Below the pieces are notes generated by a model that had not been told where the DNA came from, did no database searches, and saw only the letters and a list, made by a program, of their open reading frames with translations. A stretch of 64,000 nucleotides of DNA from Bifidobacterium bohemicum DSM 22767 (GTDB lineage: Bacteria; Actinomycetota; Actinomycetes; Actinomycetales; Bifidobacteriaceae). Numbering within the stretch: position 1 is the first letter of the stretch; every line of letters starts with the position of its first letter. This document shows, piece after piece, positions 33,246 to 44,590 of the stretch. Where the stretch lies: positions 496,001 to 560,000 of the forward strand of contig NZ_JGYP01000001.1 in NCBI RefSeq assembly GCF_000741525.1. Reading direction: 5' to 3'. The position numbers and the translations under genes were made by a program.

Positions 33246-36140
33246 TCATCCCCGCAAATGCCTCGCCAGATAACGACCCGTCAGACTCGCCGGATTCGAA
33301 GCGATTGCATCCGGCGTGCCCGCGGCGACGATACGACCGCCTTCCTCGCCTCCACCCGGCCCCATATCGATCACATAATCGGCGTTGGCGATCATGTCAA
33401 GGTCATGTTCGATGAACACCACCGTCGCACCGCCTTCGACCAAACGCTCCAGTACGCCGATCAGCGTACGGACGTCGAGCGGATGCAGCCCGGTGGTCGG
33501 CTCGTCCAACACAAAAAGCGTGGCGTCCTGCCGTCTGCCCAGTTCGTTGGACAGTTTGAGACGCTGAGCCTCGCCGCCCGACAGACTCGGCGTATCCTCG
33601 CCCAGGGTCAGATATCCCAAACCCAGGTCGTGCAGGGTCGAGAGCGCCTGATGAATCCGACGGCACAGGGAAGGCGAGACCATATCCGTCCGTTGGTCGC
33701 CGTTGTTTGACCCCACCAAGTCCAACGCTTCCGGTGAATCCCGCTCCCTGGCGCGCTTCGACCGATCAGAGACGAAGAAGTCAAGGGCATCGTCCACTTC
33801 GAGATCCAGCACCTGAGGCAACGTCAGCCCTTGCGGGTGGGCATCTGTAGCCAGAAGCACCTCATCGGCCTCGGACCGGTAACGTCTGCCGTCACATTGC
33901 GGGCAGGCGATCGTAACATCCGGCAGAAACTGAATATCCAGACTTATCTGCCCGGTGCCGTCACATTGCGGGCAACGCAACGAGCCTGTGTTATAGGAGA
34001 AATCGGAGAGCTTGAGTTTGCGCCGTTTCGCCGCATCCGTGGCGGCGAAGGCACGCCTGAGCATATCCATGACGCCGGTGTAGGTGGCCACGGTAGAACG
34101 CACGTTGATGCCGATCGGGGTGGAATCCACAAGCTGCACACGTCTGATGCCAGCGGCATCGACGGCACGGACATGAGAGGGCAGACGTCGGGATGCACGA
34201 ATGGAATCCGAATCGCCTGACGTGCCATCGGAGGCAGCGGATTCATCCACGCCGGTCTGCGCCGCCTCAAGTGCCGGCACCAGCGATTCAAGCACCATCG
34301 TGGTTTTGCCTGAACCCGACACACCCGTAACGGCTGTCATACATCCTTTCGGAATCGCGACTCGCAACGGATGCACGGTGTGGATGGGGTCCGTCCGCAT
34401 GGTGATCCAGTCCGTTTCGCCGTTTCCGGAAGACATGCCTTCAGTCAGGATGACCCGGTTGGAGGAAGCGCTCGAACCCTTGCCAGCGGTTTGCGTGGCG
34501 ACGCTTCCCGTTCCGCCGCCGTTGCCGTCGATCAGATGAACGCCATTGTTCTTCACGGTCGCCCTTGAATCCCCTTCTACAAACGACCGAAACGCCGTGG
34601 ACATAGGCGGCAAGGCTTTGCGCTCCCGCACTACGACCGGCTCGGTGCCAGCAAGAAAACCGGCAATACGCGAGTTAGGTGATTGCAGTATCCGTTCAGG
34701 CTCGCCCTGCGCCACGATTGTTCCACCACGCGAACCGGCGCCTGGCCCCATCTCGATGAAATAGTCGGCCGCTTTCAAGACGCTCACGTCATGATCGACG
34801 AACACCACGGAATTGCCGGATGCCAATAAATCGCGCATGACTCCGACCAGGCCCTCGATATTGGCCGGGTGCAGGCCCGTTGAAGGCTCATCGAGCACAT
34901 ACAGCACACCGGTGGTCTCATTACGCACGGCTCTTGAGAGCTGGGCACGCTGCCGCTCACCCGTGGACAGCGAGGCCGTGGAACGGTCCAGCGTAAGGTA
35001 ACCCAATCCCAGTTGCATCAGCCTGGCACCCATATCGCAAAGGGCATCGACCAGACTCTGGGCCATGCCGCGCATATCTGTCGGCAGCCCAGCCGACACG
35101 GTCGAAGCCCAGTCGAGAACATCACGCAGGGGCCACGAAGTGGCCTCGGCCAGATTGACCTGCCCTATCTTCGGGGCGCGCGCCCTTTCGTTAAGCCGCG
35201 AACCCCCGCATTCGGGGCAGGTGCGTTCAACGAGAAACTTGGCGACCTTCTTCATCCGCTTTTCATCGGTGGCGCGGTCAAGCTCTTTGGTGACCGTCAG
35301 ACGAGCGTTGCGGAAGGTGAAATCGAGATTGTGCACGCCTTTTATGGAGGTGATCGTGATGTGTTTCTTCTCTTCCGGCCCATTGAATACAATCTCACGT
35401 TCCGCGTCCGTCAGTTCACGGAAAGGCACGTCGGTGCGCACGCCAAACTCACGTACGATGTCCGGCTGGACGTTAAAACCGAACGTGCGCCAAGGCACCA
35501 CCGCGCCCTGATCGATCGTCAGGCTTTCATCAGGCACCAACGTCGCGTCGTCCACCTGGCGAATCACGCCCGTCCCTTGGCAGGTTGGACAGGCTCCGGT
35601 CGAGTTGAACGCAAGTTCCTCGGCGCTGGGAGGCTCGACCAGAGCGCCGCACTGTTCGCAATGAATCGGGATCTCGGCGGCCACGTCGAGCGTCGGCTTG
35701 CAGTAGTGCCCGTTTGGACATCGGTGCGAAGCCAGACGGGAGAACATCAGACGAAGCACATTCAGCGTCTCCGTGGACGTGCCGAATGTCGAACGCATGC
35801 CTCCGGCACCGGGGCGCTGCCTCAGCGCGAGCGCCGGAGGGATGAAACGCACCGAATCGACCTGCGCCTTTTCGGCCTGCGTCATCCGTCTTCTGGTATA
35901 GGTGGACAAGGCATCAAGATATCGCCTTGAACCCTCCGCGTAGAGCACGCCCAGAGCCAATGAGGATTTGCCCGAACCGCTTACGCCGGCGATGGCCACA
36001 AGCCGGTTGAGCGGAATATCGAGATCAAGTCCATGAAGGTTGTGCACTCTGGCGCCACGCACCTCGATAGCGTCCGGAACAGGAGAAGCATCCGCCTGTA
36101 CTACCGGCATACCACTCTTATCCGTCATGCAATCATCCAT
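33246..36140 (-). CDS. UvrA-like excinuclease ABC ATPase (paralogue)
   Basis: A 964-residue UvrA-family protein with two ABC ATPase halves. Walker A motifs are GVSGSGKSSLALG and GVSGSGKTTMVLE, and signature motifs are in LSTGERQRAQLSR and LSGGEAQRLKLS. Two zinc-binding Cys modules are visible (CEQCGALV through CPTCQGTG, and CPQCDGTG through CPQCDGRR). No uvrB or uvrC is adjacent. It resembles the UvrA2/DrrC-like class linked in some actinobacteria to drug tolerance rather than core repair, and lengths differ from standard UvrA. ATG at 36140 or 36128 are both possible; the frame extends further upstream without UvrA similarity. It contains a variable Ser/Gly-rich segment between the halves (around residues 540-570). 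Confidence 0.85.
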   Translation of the reverse strand: MDDCMTDKSGMPVVQADASPVPDAIEVRGARVHNLHGLDLDIPLNRLVAIAGVSGSGKSSLALGVLYAEGSRRYLDALSTYTRRRMTQAEKAQVDSVRFIPPALALRQRPGAGGMRSTFGTSTETLNVLRLMFSRLASHRCPNGHYCKPTLDVAAEIPIHCEQCGALVEPPSAEELAFNSTGACPTCQGTGVIRQVDDATLVPDESLTIDQGAVVPWRTFGFNVQPDIVREFGVRTDVPFRELTDAEREIVFNGPEEKKHITITSIKGVHNLDFTFRNARLTVTKELDRATDEKRMKKVAKFLVERTCPECGGSRLNERARAPKIGQVNLAEATSWPLRDVLDWASTVSAGLPTDMRGMAQSLVDALCDMGARLMQLGLGYLTLDRSTASLSTGERQRAQLSRAVRNETTGVLYVLDEPSTGLHPANIEGLVGVMRDLLASGNSVVFVDHDVSVLKAADYFIEMGPGAGSRGGTIVAQGEPERILQSPNSRIAGFLAGTEPVVVRERKALPPMSTAFRSFVEGDSRATVKNNGVHLIDGNGGGTGSVATQTAGKGSSASSNRVILTEGMSSGNGETDWITMRTDPIHTVHPLRVAIPKGCMTAVTGVSGSGKTTMVLESLVPALEAAQTGVDESAASDGTSGDSDSIRASRRLPSHVRAVDAAGIRRVQLVDSTPIGINVRSTVATYTGVMDMLRRAFAATDAAKRRKLKLSDFSYNTGSLRCPQCDGTGQISLDIQFLPDVTIACPQCDGRRYRSEADEVLLATDAHPQGLTLPQVLDLEVDDALDFFVSDRSKRARERDSPEALDLVGSNNGDQRTDMVSPSLCRRIHQALSTLHDLGLGYLTLGEDTPSLSGGEAQRLKLSNELGRRQDATLFVLDEPTTGLHPLDVRTLIGVLERLVEGGATVVFIEHDLDMIANADYVIDMGPGGGEEGGRIVAAGTPDAIASNPASLTGRYLARHLRG

Positions 36141-36399
36141 CGCTTGGCCGCCTCTTCGTTTTGCACTCACAGCATCAACTTTAGTCGGATATAACCACCT
36201 TTTGACGTCAAGAGCCGTTCGATAAGAAGCGGCCAAGCAGCGAGCAATACGGAGCACGTGACGACATAATGATGAACGGCTGTCTACGCCTATCAAACCA
36301 GGGAATCTTGATTGCTCATCCAAGAACCGTAACGAAACCGCCAACGCCCTAAAGTTCGACGACAAGCCGACATCGAACCGTCTCGAACGCGCCATCGTC

Positions 36400-36415
36400 T
36401 CGTTCGATCGAACGA
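36400..36415. repeat. 16-bp perfect palindrome
   Basis: TCGTTCGATCGAACGA is fully self-complementary. It lies about 260 bp before the UvrA-like start, so it could be a regulator site, or simply a compact palindrome. Confidence 0.45.
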
Positions 36416-36429
36416 AACGGAATACCATA

Positions 36430-36463
36430 GGCAAGAAGACATGGGATCCGCTGCCTTCTTGCC
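36430..36463 (-). terminator. Hairpin after the DEAD-box helicase gene
   Basis: GGCAAGAAG (36430-36438) pairs perfectly with CTTCTTGCC (36455-36463) over a 16-nt loop, about 40 nt past the helicase stop. The tail is only moderately T-rich. Confidence 0.55.
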
Positions 36464-36505
36464 GGAGATTTCTTTCATGCGATGAACCGTGAAAACGGAA
36501 ACGGA

Positions 36506-38563
36506 TCAGCGTCCTTTGCTGAACGGTGCGGAATTGCGCCTGGAACGGGACCTGCGGAAACCATCCGCTTTGCGCGTACGACGATCGAAACCGTCACCGC
36601 GTGATTTGCCCGAACGACCCGAACCCCTCGACTGATATGAGTCACGTTCAGAGTCGCCGTACGAATAGGAATCACGATCAAAACGCGAACCACGGGAATG
36701 ACCACCGGACCTGCGGTCATTGCGGCGGGGGTTCGACCGATCGTCCCACGCCCGGTCACGATTGCCCGAACGTCGGCGCTTACCATCGTGATATCCGTTG
36801 CCTTCATGGCCGAAACGGACATCCCGATCGCCACGCCCATAACCGGACCGAGCTTCAATTGGACCGGCCCCATCATCCTCATAACGCGGATTGCCTTGTC
36901 GGCCCCCGACTCGAGAAGAACCGCCATCACGACGCCCACGACGCTCATCCCCCTCGAAGCCACCCCGCTCATCGCGTCGGTCATGACGGTCATGACCACT
37001 GCGACCCCGTCCATCCGCTGATGTGTCACGACCGGACCGGCCTCTACGAGAACCCTCACGTCCACGACTTGAACGCCCGCCGCGTTTACCGCCGCGAGCG
37101 GCAGAGGGGGTCGGAAGGGACCAACCTTCCACCAACGGCGCCGGCTGACCGACCAGGTCCATAATCTCATCGCAACCGGGCACGACATCGACGCTTTTGA
37201 CCTCCAGCCCTGCGCTACGTAGCATTTGGCGGGCTTCACGCCGCTGATTAGGCAGCACCAGCGTCACGACGTCGCCGGACTGGCCGGCGCGGGCGGTGCG
37301 GCCGGAACGATGCAGGAACGACTTTGGATCCTCTGGCGGTTCGGTCTGCACGACGAGCTCCACGTCGCTTACGTCGATCCCGCGCGCGGCCACATCAGTG
37401 GCCACCAATACACGCACTTCGCCGGAGGTGAAGGCCGCCAGATGGCGGTCACGTTGGTTCTGGGAAAGATTCCCCTGCAGATCGACGGCCGGAATGCCGG
37501 CCTTGACGAGTTTATCGGCCATCTTCTTGGCTTGGAACTTGGTTCTTGTGAACAGGATTCGACGGCCGCGTCCGCTGGCCAACTGACGAATCACCTCGTA
37601 TTTGTTGCCTTGGGAGACACCGAAAATGTGGTGGGTCATGGTGCCCACTTGTGCGTCCGCGGGCGCGATTTCATGCACGACGGGATCATGGAGGAAACGC
37701 TTGACCACCTTGTCCACACCATGGTCGAGCGTTGCGGAAAACAGCATGCGCTGACCTGAGTGATCCACCTGCTCCAAAAGGCGTTCGACAGCAGGCAAAA
37801 AGCCCATATCCGCCATCTCATCGGCCTCGTCGAGCACGGAGATTCCGACGGATTCCAGACTCAGGACACCCTGCTCCAACAGATCTTCAAGCCGCCCGGG
37901 GCAGGCCAGCACGATATCGGCTCCAGCGTTCAGGTCCGCGATTTGACGACTGTATTTCACACCGCCATACACGGTGGTGGCGTGCATGCCGTACGCAGCG
38001 GCCAACGGCGCAACGACTTCGTCGATCTGATTGACCAGTTCCCGGGTCGGAGCGAGAATAAGCCCGCGCGGATGCGGCATCGAGCCACCCCTGCGCCGAG
38101 AACCACCTCGTCCGCTACCACGTTTGGCATCACGACCCGAATGAGCGTCACTCCCGCCGTCGAGGTCTTCGGAGGAGTCCTGCTCCAGCGGTACATCACC
38201 CTCGCCCAATCGCGCGACCAATGGAATCGCGAAGGCAAGCGTCTTGCCACTGCCCGTCTCACCACGACCGAGGATGTCACGACCATTCAGGGAATCCTCA
38301 AGAGTGGCGGCTTGAATGGGGAATGCGGTGGTTTTACCGTCTTTGGACAGTACCCGCACCAATGGATTGGGCACGCCAAGCTCAGCGAATGACCGCTCGG
38401 GCTGGTCTCCGGTCTTGGCATAGGCAGCGGCACTTTCGGCCTGACTTCCGGAAACGGGAGACACTGAGAAATCAGTGGAATTCTTGGAATCTATATATAC
38501 GTCGCGTTTTGACTGTTTTGAAGGACAAGAAAAATGAGATGAACGAAAATGACGGTTCGGCAC
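36506..38563 (-). CDS. DEAD-box RNA helicase with RG-rich tail
   Basis: A 685-residue ATP-dependent RNA helicase. Core motifs occur in order: GETGSGKT (I), PTRELVNQ (Ia), LDEAD (II), SAT (III) and HRSGRTARAG (VI). The last ~190 residues are rich in Arg, Gly, Asp and Ser (repeats of RGR, DRR and SGR), a disordered RNA-binding tail as in DeaD/CsdA-like enzymes. It would act in ribosome assembly and mRNA turnover, often cold-responsive. The start is GTG at 38563 with AAAGG about 6 bases upstream. A second low-complexity Arg/Gly insert lies near residues 130-160. Confidence 0.9.
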   Translation of the reverse strand: MPNRHFRSSHFSCPSKQSKRDVYIDSKNSTDFSVSPVSGSQAESAAAYAKTGDQPERSFAELGVPNPLVRVLSKDGKTTAFPIQAATLEDSLNGRDILGRGETGSGKTLAFAIPLVARLGEGDVPLEQDSSEDLDGGSDAHSGRDAKRGSGRGGSRRRGGSMPHPRGLILAPTRELVNQIDEVVAPLAAAYGMHATTVYGGVKYSRQIADLNAGADIVLACPGRLEDLLEQGVLSLESVGISVLDEADEMADMGFLPAVERLLEQVDHSGQRMLFSATLDHGVDKVVKRFLHDPVVHEIAPADAQVGTMTHHIFGVSQGNKYEVIRQLASGRGRRILFTRTKFQAKKMADKLVKAGIPAVDLQGNLSQNQRDRHLAAFTSGEVRVLVATDVAARGIDVSDVELVVQTEPPEDPKSFLHRSGRTARAGQSGDVVTLVLPNQRREARQMLRSAGLEVKSVDVVPGCDEIMDLVGQPAPLVEGWSLPTPSAARGGKRGGRSSRGREGSRRGRSGRDTSADGRGRSGHDRHDRRDERGGFEGDERRGRRDGGSSRVGGRQGNPRYEDDGAGPIEARSGYGRGDRDVRFGHEGNGYHDGKRRRSGNRDRAWDDRSNPRRNDRRSGGHSRGSRFDRDSYSYGDSERDSYQSRGSGRSGKSRGDGFDRRTRKADGFRRSRSRRNSAPFSKGR

Positions 38564-38683
38564 AATAGCCTTTCACAAAAAGGTAAGCCGTCAAACGCAT
38601 TTCACTATTTCGAGCGCAACGGCTTCAATGGACACTTGAGAATATCAGATGGCATCTACAACGTTCACGGTTCAAGACAGCAC

Positions 38684-39508
38684 TCACGCCGAAGGGTTTT
38701 GACGCTTGTGCCGCGGAGCTTTGGCGGGCATGCCATCGGCGGTGACGATGCCATTGGTGGCGCCCTGCGCGTAGAAGCTGTTGGAGGCCGGGGACTGGAA
38801 GCGTGTACCCTCCTCAGGGTGGGCGGGACGGCCGTTACGGTAGTTGTCCATCATTCTCTTTTGCAGATCCTGCGCACTTGGCGGCGTCCATGTCGACGCG
38901 TTCGCGCCTGCGGCGATTGTTTCAATGATGGATTCTCGCGACCCGCCGGAACTGGCCACAAGCGGGACTTCAGGATAGCGTTCCTTGATTTTCGCCACGA
39001 CTTCGGCGGTGCGACGACCCGCCGCCACGTTGATAATTCGAGCGCCGGCCTCAATCTTGCGCTGAGCCGTGTCGTTGAAATCAATCACGGTCGCCATGAC
39101 GGGGATATGAACGGTCATGGCCACTTCGCGCACCAACTCGACCTCACTGGGCGCGTTGAGAACGACGCCTGAAACTCCTTGCATTTCAGCGAATACGGCA
39201 AGCTCAAGCACACGTGGACCTGCCGTGGTGCCGCCCCCGACTCCGACGAACACAGGCGCACGGGCAACCGAAAGCACCGCCTGATTGATCACCGGCTGAC
39301 CAGTGAAGGGATATACCGCGAGAATCGCGTCCGCATTGGTATTGTGTATTACAGCAACGTCGGTGGTATAGGCGAACGAACGCAAGCGTCGTCCCTGCAA
39401 CAGAATGCCAGAGCTTTGCTCCATCTCCACCGGCACCCTTGCGTCGCTAGAACTCAAGGGGTTCTCAATCGGCAAAGCCTCGTATCGATTCGTCAACTCC
39501 TGGTCCAT
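38684..39508 (-). CDS. Conserved protein, putative TIM-barrel fold
   Basis: A 274-residue soluble protein of unknown function. A typical barrel pattern is visible: VFVGVGGG, VVLNAPSEVE, HIPVMATVIDFN, GARIINVAAG and VPLVASSGGS with regularly spaced strands, and a glycine-rich phosphate-binding-like loop late in the sequence (ASSGGSRESI). Orthologues in bifidobacteria are usually labelled simply as hydrolase. AGGAGGTG stands before the ATG, so expression is probably good. The C-terminal ~40 residues are polar and likely unstructured. No operon partner is evident: the neighbouring upstream gene is divergent. Confidence 0.7.
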   Translation of the reverse strand: MDQELTNRYEALPIENPLSSSDARVPVEMEQSSGILLQGRRLRSFAYTTDVAVIHNTNADAILAVYPFTGQPVINQAVLSVARAPVFVGVGGGTTAGPRVLELAVFAEMQGVSGVVLNAPSEVELVREVAMTVHIPVMATVIDFNDTAQRKIEAGARIINVAAGRRTAEVVAKIKERYPEVPLVASSGGSRESIIETIAAGANASTWTPPSAQDLQKRMMDNYRNGRPAHPEEGTRFQSPASNSFYAQGATNGIVTADGMPAKAPRHKRQNPSA

Positions 39509-39926
39509 TGCGCACCTCCTACTACCCCTATATTACCTTTCCACGGCGCACGTTGGCCGACCGCCGGCGCGGGCCACCTGATGCACACTAGCAAAATTAA
39601 CCAGTTTCGAGCTTGGGTTGTTCCCCGCGCATAAAAAATTCACATTTGTCTCCAGCAGGTATCGCAGGTCTTATCCATCGAAGGTCCGACCGATGGCTCG
39701 TTGCCGCGCAACGCCCGCCATCAAAAGCGCACTGGGCCTTTCCGAATCAAGCACTTCGGCCAGAGGCTGACCTGTCGGCTCAATATGGAAGAATTGTCGT
39801 AAACCTTTGAAAGTGGCATCAACCGGAACCGTCAGCTTTCACGCGAGACACACAGCGAAATGCCGGTACGCGCAATGGCGCGAATTCCGCATGCCGCACA
39901 GACTTCACAACAGTAAGGACATCGAC
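39509..39926. other. Divergent gap upstream of ettA (418 bp)
   Basis: It separates the leftward TIM-barrel gene from the rightward ABC-F gene. The open frame of the ABC-F gene extends into it, but that extension does not resemble the family. No RNA gene or clear promoter was recognised. Confidence 0.5.
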
Positions 39927-41603
<1,677 letters not shown>

Positions 41604-41972
41604 TGACATCGGATACGTCGCGCTTCCTGAACCGCCGGAATATTTCGGTCGCCCGGGAGGCGCGACGTGCGATAGGACACGATGGCCAATAGGCGGTCTT
41701 CACTGAGATCCCGCGATTTTGTGTAGTTTTAGGATGTTGTGCGAAATAAGATCTTATGATCAAGATTTCGCATAGGCCTTGGTGCAATCATGCACTGAAG
41801 ATCGCCGTTCCCCGTGCTCATCCGCAAACATGGAAAAATCGGTAACGGCAATAGTCGATCGCCTAATCGGTCATCGACCACGCCTTTTGATGATAACGGA
41901 ACGCTTAATACGAACTTCGCCGCCCGCAGATAGACTTTCATAAGTAATCATGACCGAAAACGAAGGTGGAAC
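41604..41972. other. ettA-tesB gap (369 bp)
   Basis: No gene is recognised. It holds an imperfect hairpin at 41740-41772 whose outer 8 bp (TGCGAAAT/ATTTCGCA) and inner GATC arms pair. This may end the ettA transcript or shape the thioesterase leader. Confidence 0.5.
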
Positions 41973-42887
41973 ATGGCACAAACGAGGGCACAACGGGCCG
42001 TCAACAAACTCATTAAAGCTCTGTCGCTCGAAGGCGGACCACAACAAGGCAGTTCCAGCTTCGACGGCGAAAACCTCTACTATCCAACCGAACGCATCTA
42101 TGGCGGTCAACTCTCGGCGCAATCCATCATTGCGGCTGCGGGCACGGTAGGCGAAGACAAAGTGCCCAACTCCATCCACGAATCGTTCATCACCGTAGGC
42201 GCTCTCGATAAAACCACCCACTATGAAGTCGCTTCATTACGAGACGGACGCTCATTCTCAACCAGACGCATCGACGCCACCCAGGAAGGCGAATTGCTTT
42301 TCACGGCCACGGCCAGCTTTCAGAAGATCGGGCAGACAGGTATTGAGTTCAGCGATTCCATGCCCGAGAACCTACCAGCCCCCGAAACGCTCACGAGTGC
42401 GCAGGAACTGATGGAACCGTACGCCGAACAAGCACGGTTCGCCAAATACTACGCACGTGAGTCGCCGTTCGACATCCGACACATCGGCTCGACGGTGATG
42501 CTTCAACCCGATCAGGAAAGCGCCGCAAACGATTGCGGCAGTCAAATGGTGTGGATGCGACTGACTGCACCGATCGACGCCTCCCGACCGATTCCACAGA
42601 CCATGCACCGCGCACTGCTGGCGTACGAATGCGATCAGGTGATGATGGAACCGGATCTTCGGCGAGCCGGTTTGAGCAGCTCAACGCCGGGGATTTTCTA
42701 TGCCTCCATCGATCACTCAATGTGGTGGTACGACGATATCGACATGAATCAATGGCATCTCTATGTGCAGGACGCGCCCGTAGCGGGGCACGGACGCGCT
42801 TTGGGCACCGCCCGCGTCTACCGTGCCGACGGCCGGCTTATAGCCGCGATGACCCAGGAGGCCACCATCCGCGTGCCCGAGCAGTAG
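41973..42887 (+). CDS. tesB: Acyl-CoA thioesterase II (TesB-like)
   Basis: A 304-residue double-hotdog thioesterase that hydrolyses acyl-CoA to free fatty acid and CoA. Characteristic stretches are RIYGGQLSAQSIIAA near the N-terminus, DKTTHYEVASLRDGRSFSTR, and the C-terminal SIDHSMWWYDDIDMNQWHLY with the catalytic Asp region. AAGGTGGAAC precedes the ATG. It stands alone on the + strand between ettA and the convergent DUF3180 gene. Its metabolic role in a fermenting actinobacterium without evident beta-oxidation genes here is not clear. Confidence 0.88.
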   Translation: MAQTRAQRAVNKLIKALSLEGGPQQGSSSFDGENLYYPTERIYGGQLSAQSIIAAAGTVGEDKVPNSIHESFITVGALDKTTHYEVASLRDGRSFSTRRIDATQEGELLFTATASFQKIGQTGIEFSDSMPENLPAPETLTSAQELMEPYAEQARFAKYYARESPFDIRHIGSTVMLQPDQESAANDCGSQMVWMRLTAPIDASRPIPQTMHRALLAYECDQVMMEPDLRRAGLSSSTPGIFYASIDHSMWWYDDIDMNQWHLYVQDAPVAGHGRALGTARVYRADGRLIAAMTQEATIRVPEQ

Positions 42888-43070
42888 CCCAGACCCCCGG
42901 ATGTTGCGGTTTTCCCAATACGTTGGTGTTTTGATCCGTAGGTACTTTCCACGGCGTGAAGAGATTAAGGGCACAACAAAAACTCAATCCAACAGTTCTC
43001 ACGTCACATCTACGTCATGCCAATGATACGAGTGTCTGCGGAGCGGAAAGCTTGATGACGACACCCGGAT

Positions 43071-43598
43071 TTATACGGCTCCGGCAGAGGCGGTTCGTTG
43101 CGACCTGCGCCATTTACGCTTGAGATTCGGGTTTTCCGGACCCTCGCTGGGAGGCAACTGACATAACCACTCGCCGACGATGCCAACGACCATATCCGCC
43201 AGGCATACCACTGCGTTCACAGCGCATTGAATAATGACTTCGCGATAATATGAGGCTTCAAAATGCGGCAGACACAGCAACAGCTGTCCCAGATACCAAC
43301 CGACCAGGCCAGCACCGGCAAGTCCCAGCGCTTTGGCCGAAACCAGGGTATATACGGCCTTGGTGGGATTGATCCAACTTCTACGTTTGGCCGGGTCGGT
43401 AATGGCATACTGATGGACCTGCAGGGCAAATATCAATACGATGACCCCGAGCAATACCAGCACGACGGCGACAATCCAAGGCGCCCCCAACAACGAAAGC
43501 CCTGTCACCTCGGCGGTTTTGACAATGGCAACGCCGAAAGCCGCGCCGATCATGAGAGCGGCCACGTAGTACCACCACGGGGTTCTGCGAGCCATCAT
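43071..43598 (-). CDS. DUF3180-type integral membrane protein
   Basis: A 175-residue actinobacterial membrane protein with four hydrophobic segments (about residues 8-30, 35-57, 80-105 and 118-140) and a basic C-terminal tail. Its ATG overlaps the stop of the upstream FolB-FolK-like gene by 4 bp (ATGA) and has GGGGGA upstream. It is the last gene of the ftsH series. Function is unknown; the position after folate genes is conserved in actinobacteria. Confidence 0.75.
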   Translation of the reverse strand: MMARRTPWWYYVAALMIGAAFGVAIVKTAEVTGLSLLGAPWIVAVVLVLLGVIVLIFALQVHQYAITDPAKRRSWINPTKAVYTLVSAKALGLAGAGLVGWYLGQLLLCLPHFEASYYREVIIQCAVNAVVCLADMVVGIVGEWLCQLPPSEGPENPNLKRKWRRSQRTASAGAV

Positions 43599-44590
43599 TG
43601 CGTATCCCCCACAATCCAACGGTCGGAAAGGCGGCCTACACGGGCGACATCGGGTGCCATCGCCAACAGGTACGAAACCGGATCGCCCCCAAGACGCGCA
43701 TCCGGATCCATATCCAGCCATGGGGCGAGGATCACGGCGTCTTGTCGAACCTGTTCGAGGGGCATCACAGGATTCGCGGCATCAGTGGAGGCCGATTCTG
43801 CCGATTCTTCGACGCTCACCTGACCTGCACCGCCAGAAACAGCCTCGCCTTCAAAATCGACCAACCGCAGTCTGACCATGCCTTCGTGAACCCGTTCGAG
43901 TGAATCAAGCACACTTGCCAAGGCGGCTGGATCGCATCTTGCGGTAACGGCAACCACGGCGGACATCGAGTCGGACTCATCCACACCCATCACTTGATAC
44001 AGCGGCGATATTCCTTCGACCTGATTGCCCGGCACCGCATCAAGAGACACGATCACTGAGCGGAACCGGCGGTCGGCATCGAGTGCTTTGCTGCGCATGG
44101 CAACGATGGCACGCCGAGCGACCGAAGTCGAAGCCGAAGCGGGATCAATCGCCTGGTTCACGGCAACTGTCGTCCTGTTATCAAGGGCCTCGGTTCGAGT
44201 GACCGCCAGTGAGGCATCGGCAGAAGCCAGCGAAGCTGCAGAGACAGGCGCAGGTTGGTCTGCATATCCTGACGTTGCAGAAGACGCAATCAACGGCGGG
44301 GAGGCGGAAGACCGATCCACGGAGCCATCAAGCATCGAAACCTTCAGCGTGATGTCGCCTACGGAAACGGCCTGCTTCAATCGATTGAGAAGATCGGCAT
44401 ATTCGCCCATCTGCGCCGTTATGGCGTTCAAATCATGGCCCGTGTCAGTCGCGTCCGCAGCTTCCAGCTCCACCCGCACACGCATTCGCTTCGTTTCAGA
44501 CTCACCCCCAAGCCCTGAGCCCTTCAGGCAGGTGCCGTCAACCGGCACCTCACCTAATGACACGCATATGGACTCAATGGGATCAGTCAT
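43595..44590 (-). CDS. Degenerate FolB-FolK fusion (dihydroneopterin aldolase / HPPK-like)
   Basis: A 331-residue protein whose two halves still align to folate enzymes. Residues 36-90 follow the FolB pattern ([15 protein letters not shown] then [16 protein letters not shown]). Residues 158-315 follow the FolK pattern ([29 protein letters not shown]). Key residues look lost: GSN of FolK is RSK (166-168), the Q-x-x-F-x-N segment is gone, the GRxR...WGPR loop is shortened, and the metal-binding D-x-D appears as DFE (245-247). An Ala/Ser-rich linker (about 92-155) joins the halves. Overlaps of 4 bp with ftsH and the DUF3180 gene show it is still embedded in the operon. It is probably inactive as a pyrophosphokinase or reassigned. 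Confidence 0.65.
   Translation of the reverse strand: MTDPIESICVSLGEVPVDGTCLKGSGLGGESETKRMRVRVELEAADATDTGHDLNAITAQMGEYADLLNRLKQAVSVGDITLKVSMLDGSVDRSSASPPLIASSATSGYADQPAPVSAASLASADASLAVTRTEALDNRTTVAVNQAIDPASASTSVARRAIVAMRSKALDADRRFRSVIVSLDAVPGNQVEGISPLYQVMGVDESDSMSAVVAVTARCDPAALASVLDSLERVHEGMVRLRLVDFEGEAVSGGAGQVSVEESAESASTDAANPVMPLEQVRQDAVILAPWLDMDPDARLGGDPVSYLLAMAPDVARVGRLSDRWIVGDTQ

Larger units (their letters stand above)
36141..36505. other. Gap (365 bp) with palindrome and hairpin
   Basis: It lies between the UvrA-like start and the DEAD-box helicase stop. It holds a 16-bp perfect palindrome (36400-36415) and a terminator-like hairpin (36430-36463). No gene is seen. Confidence 0.55.
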
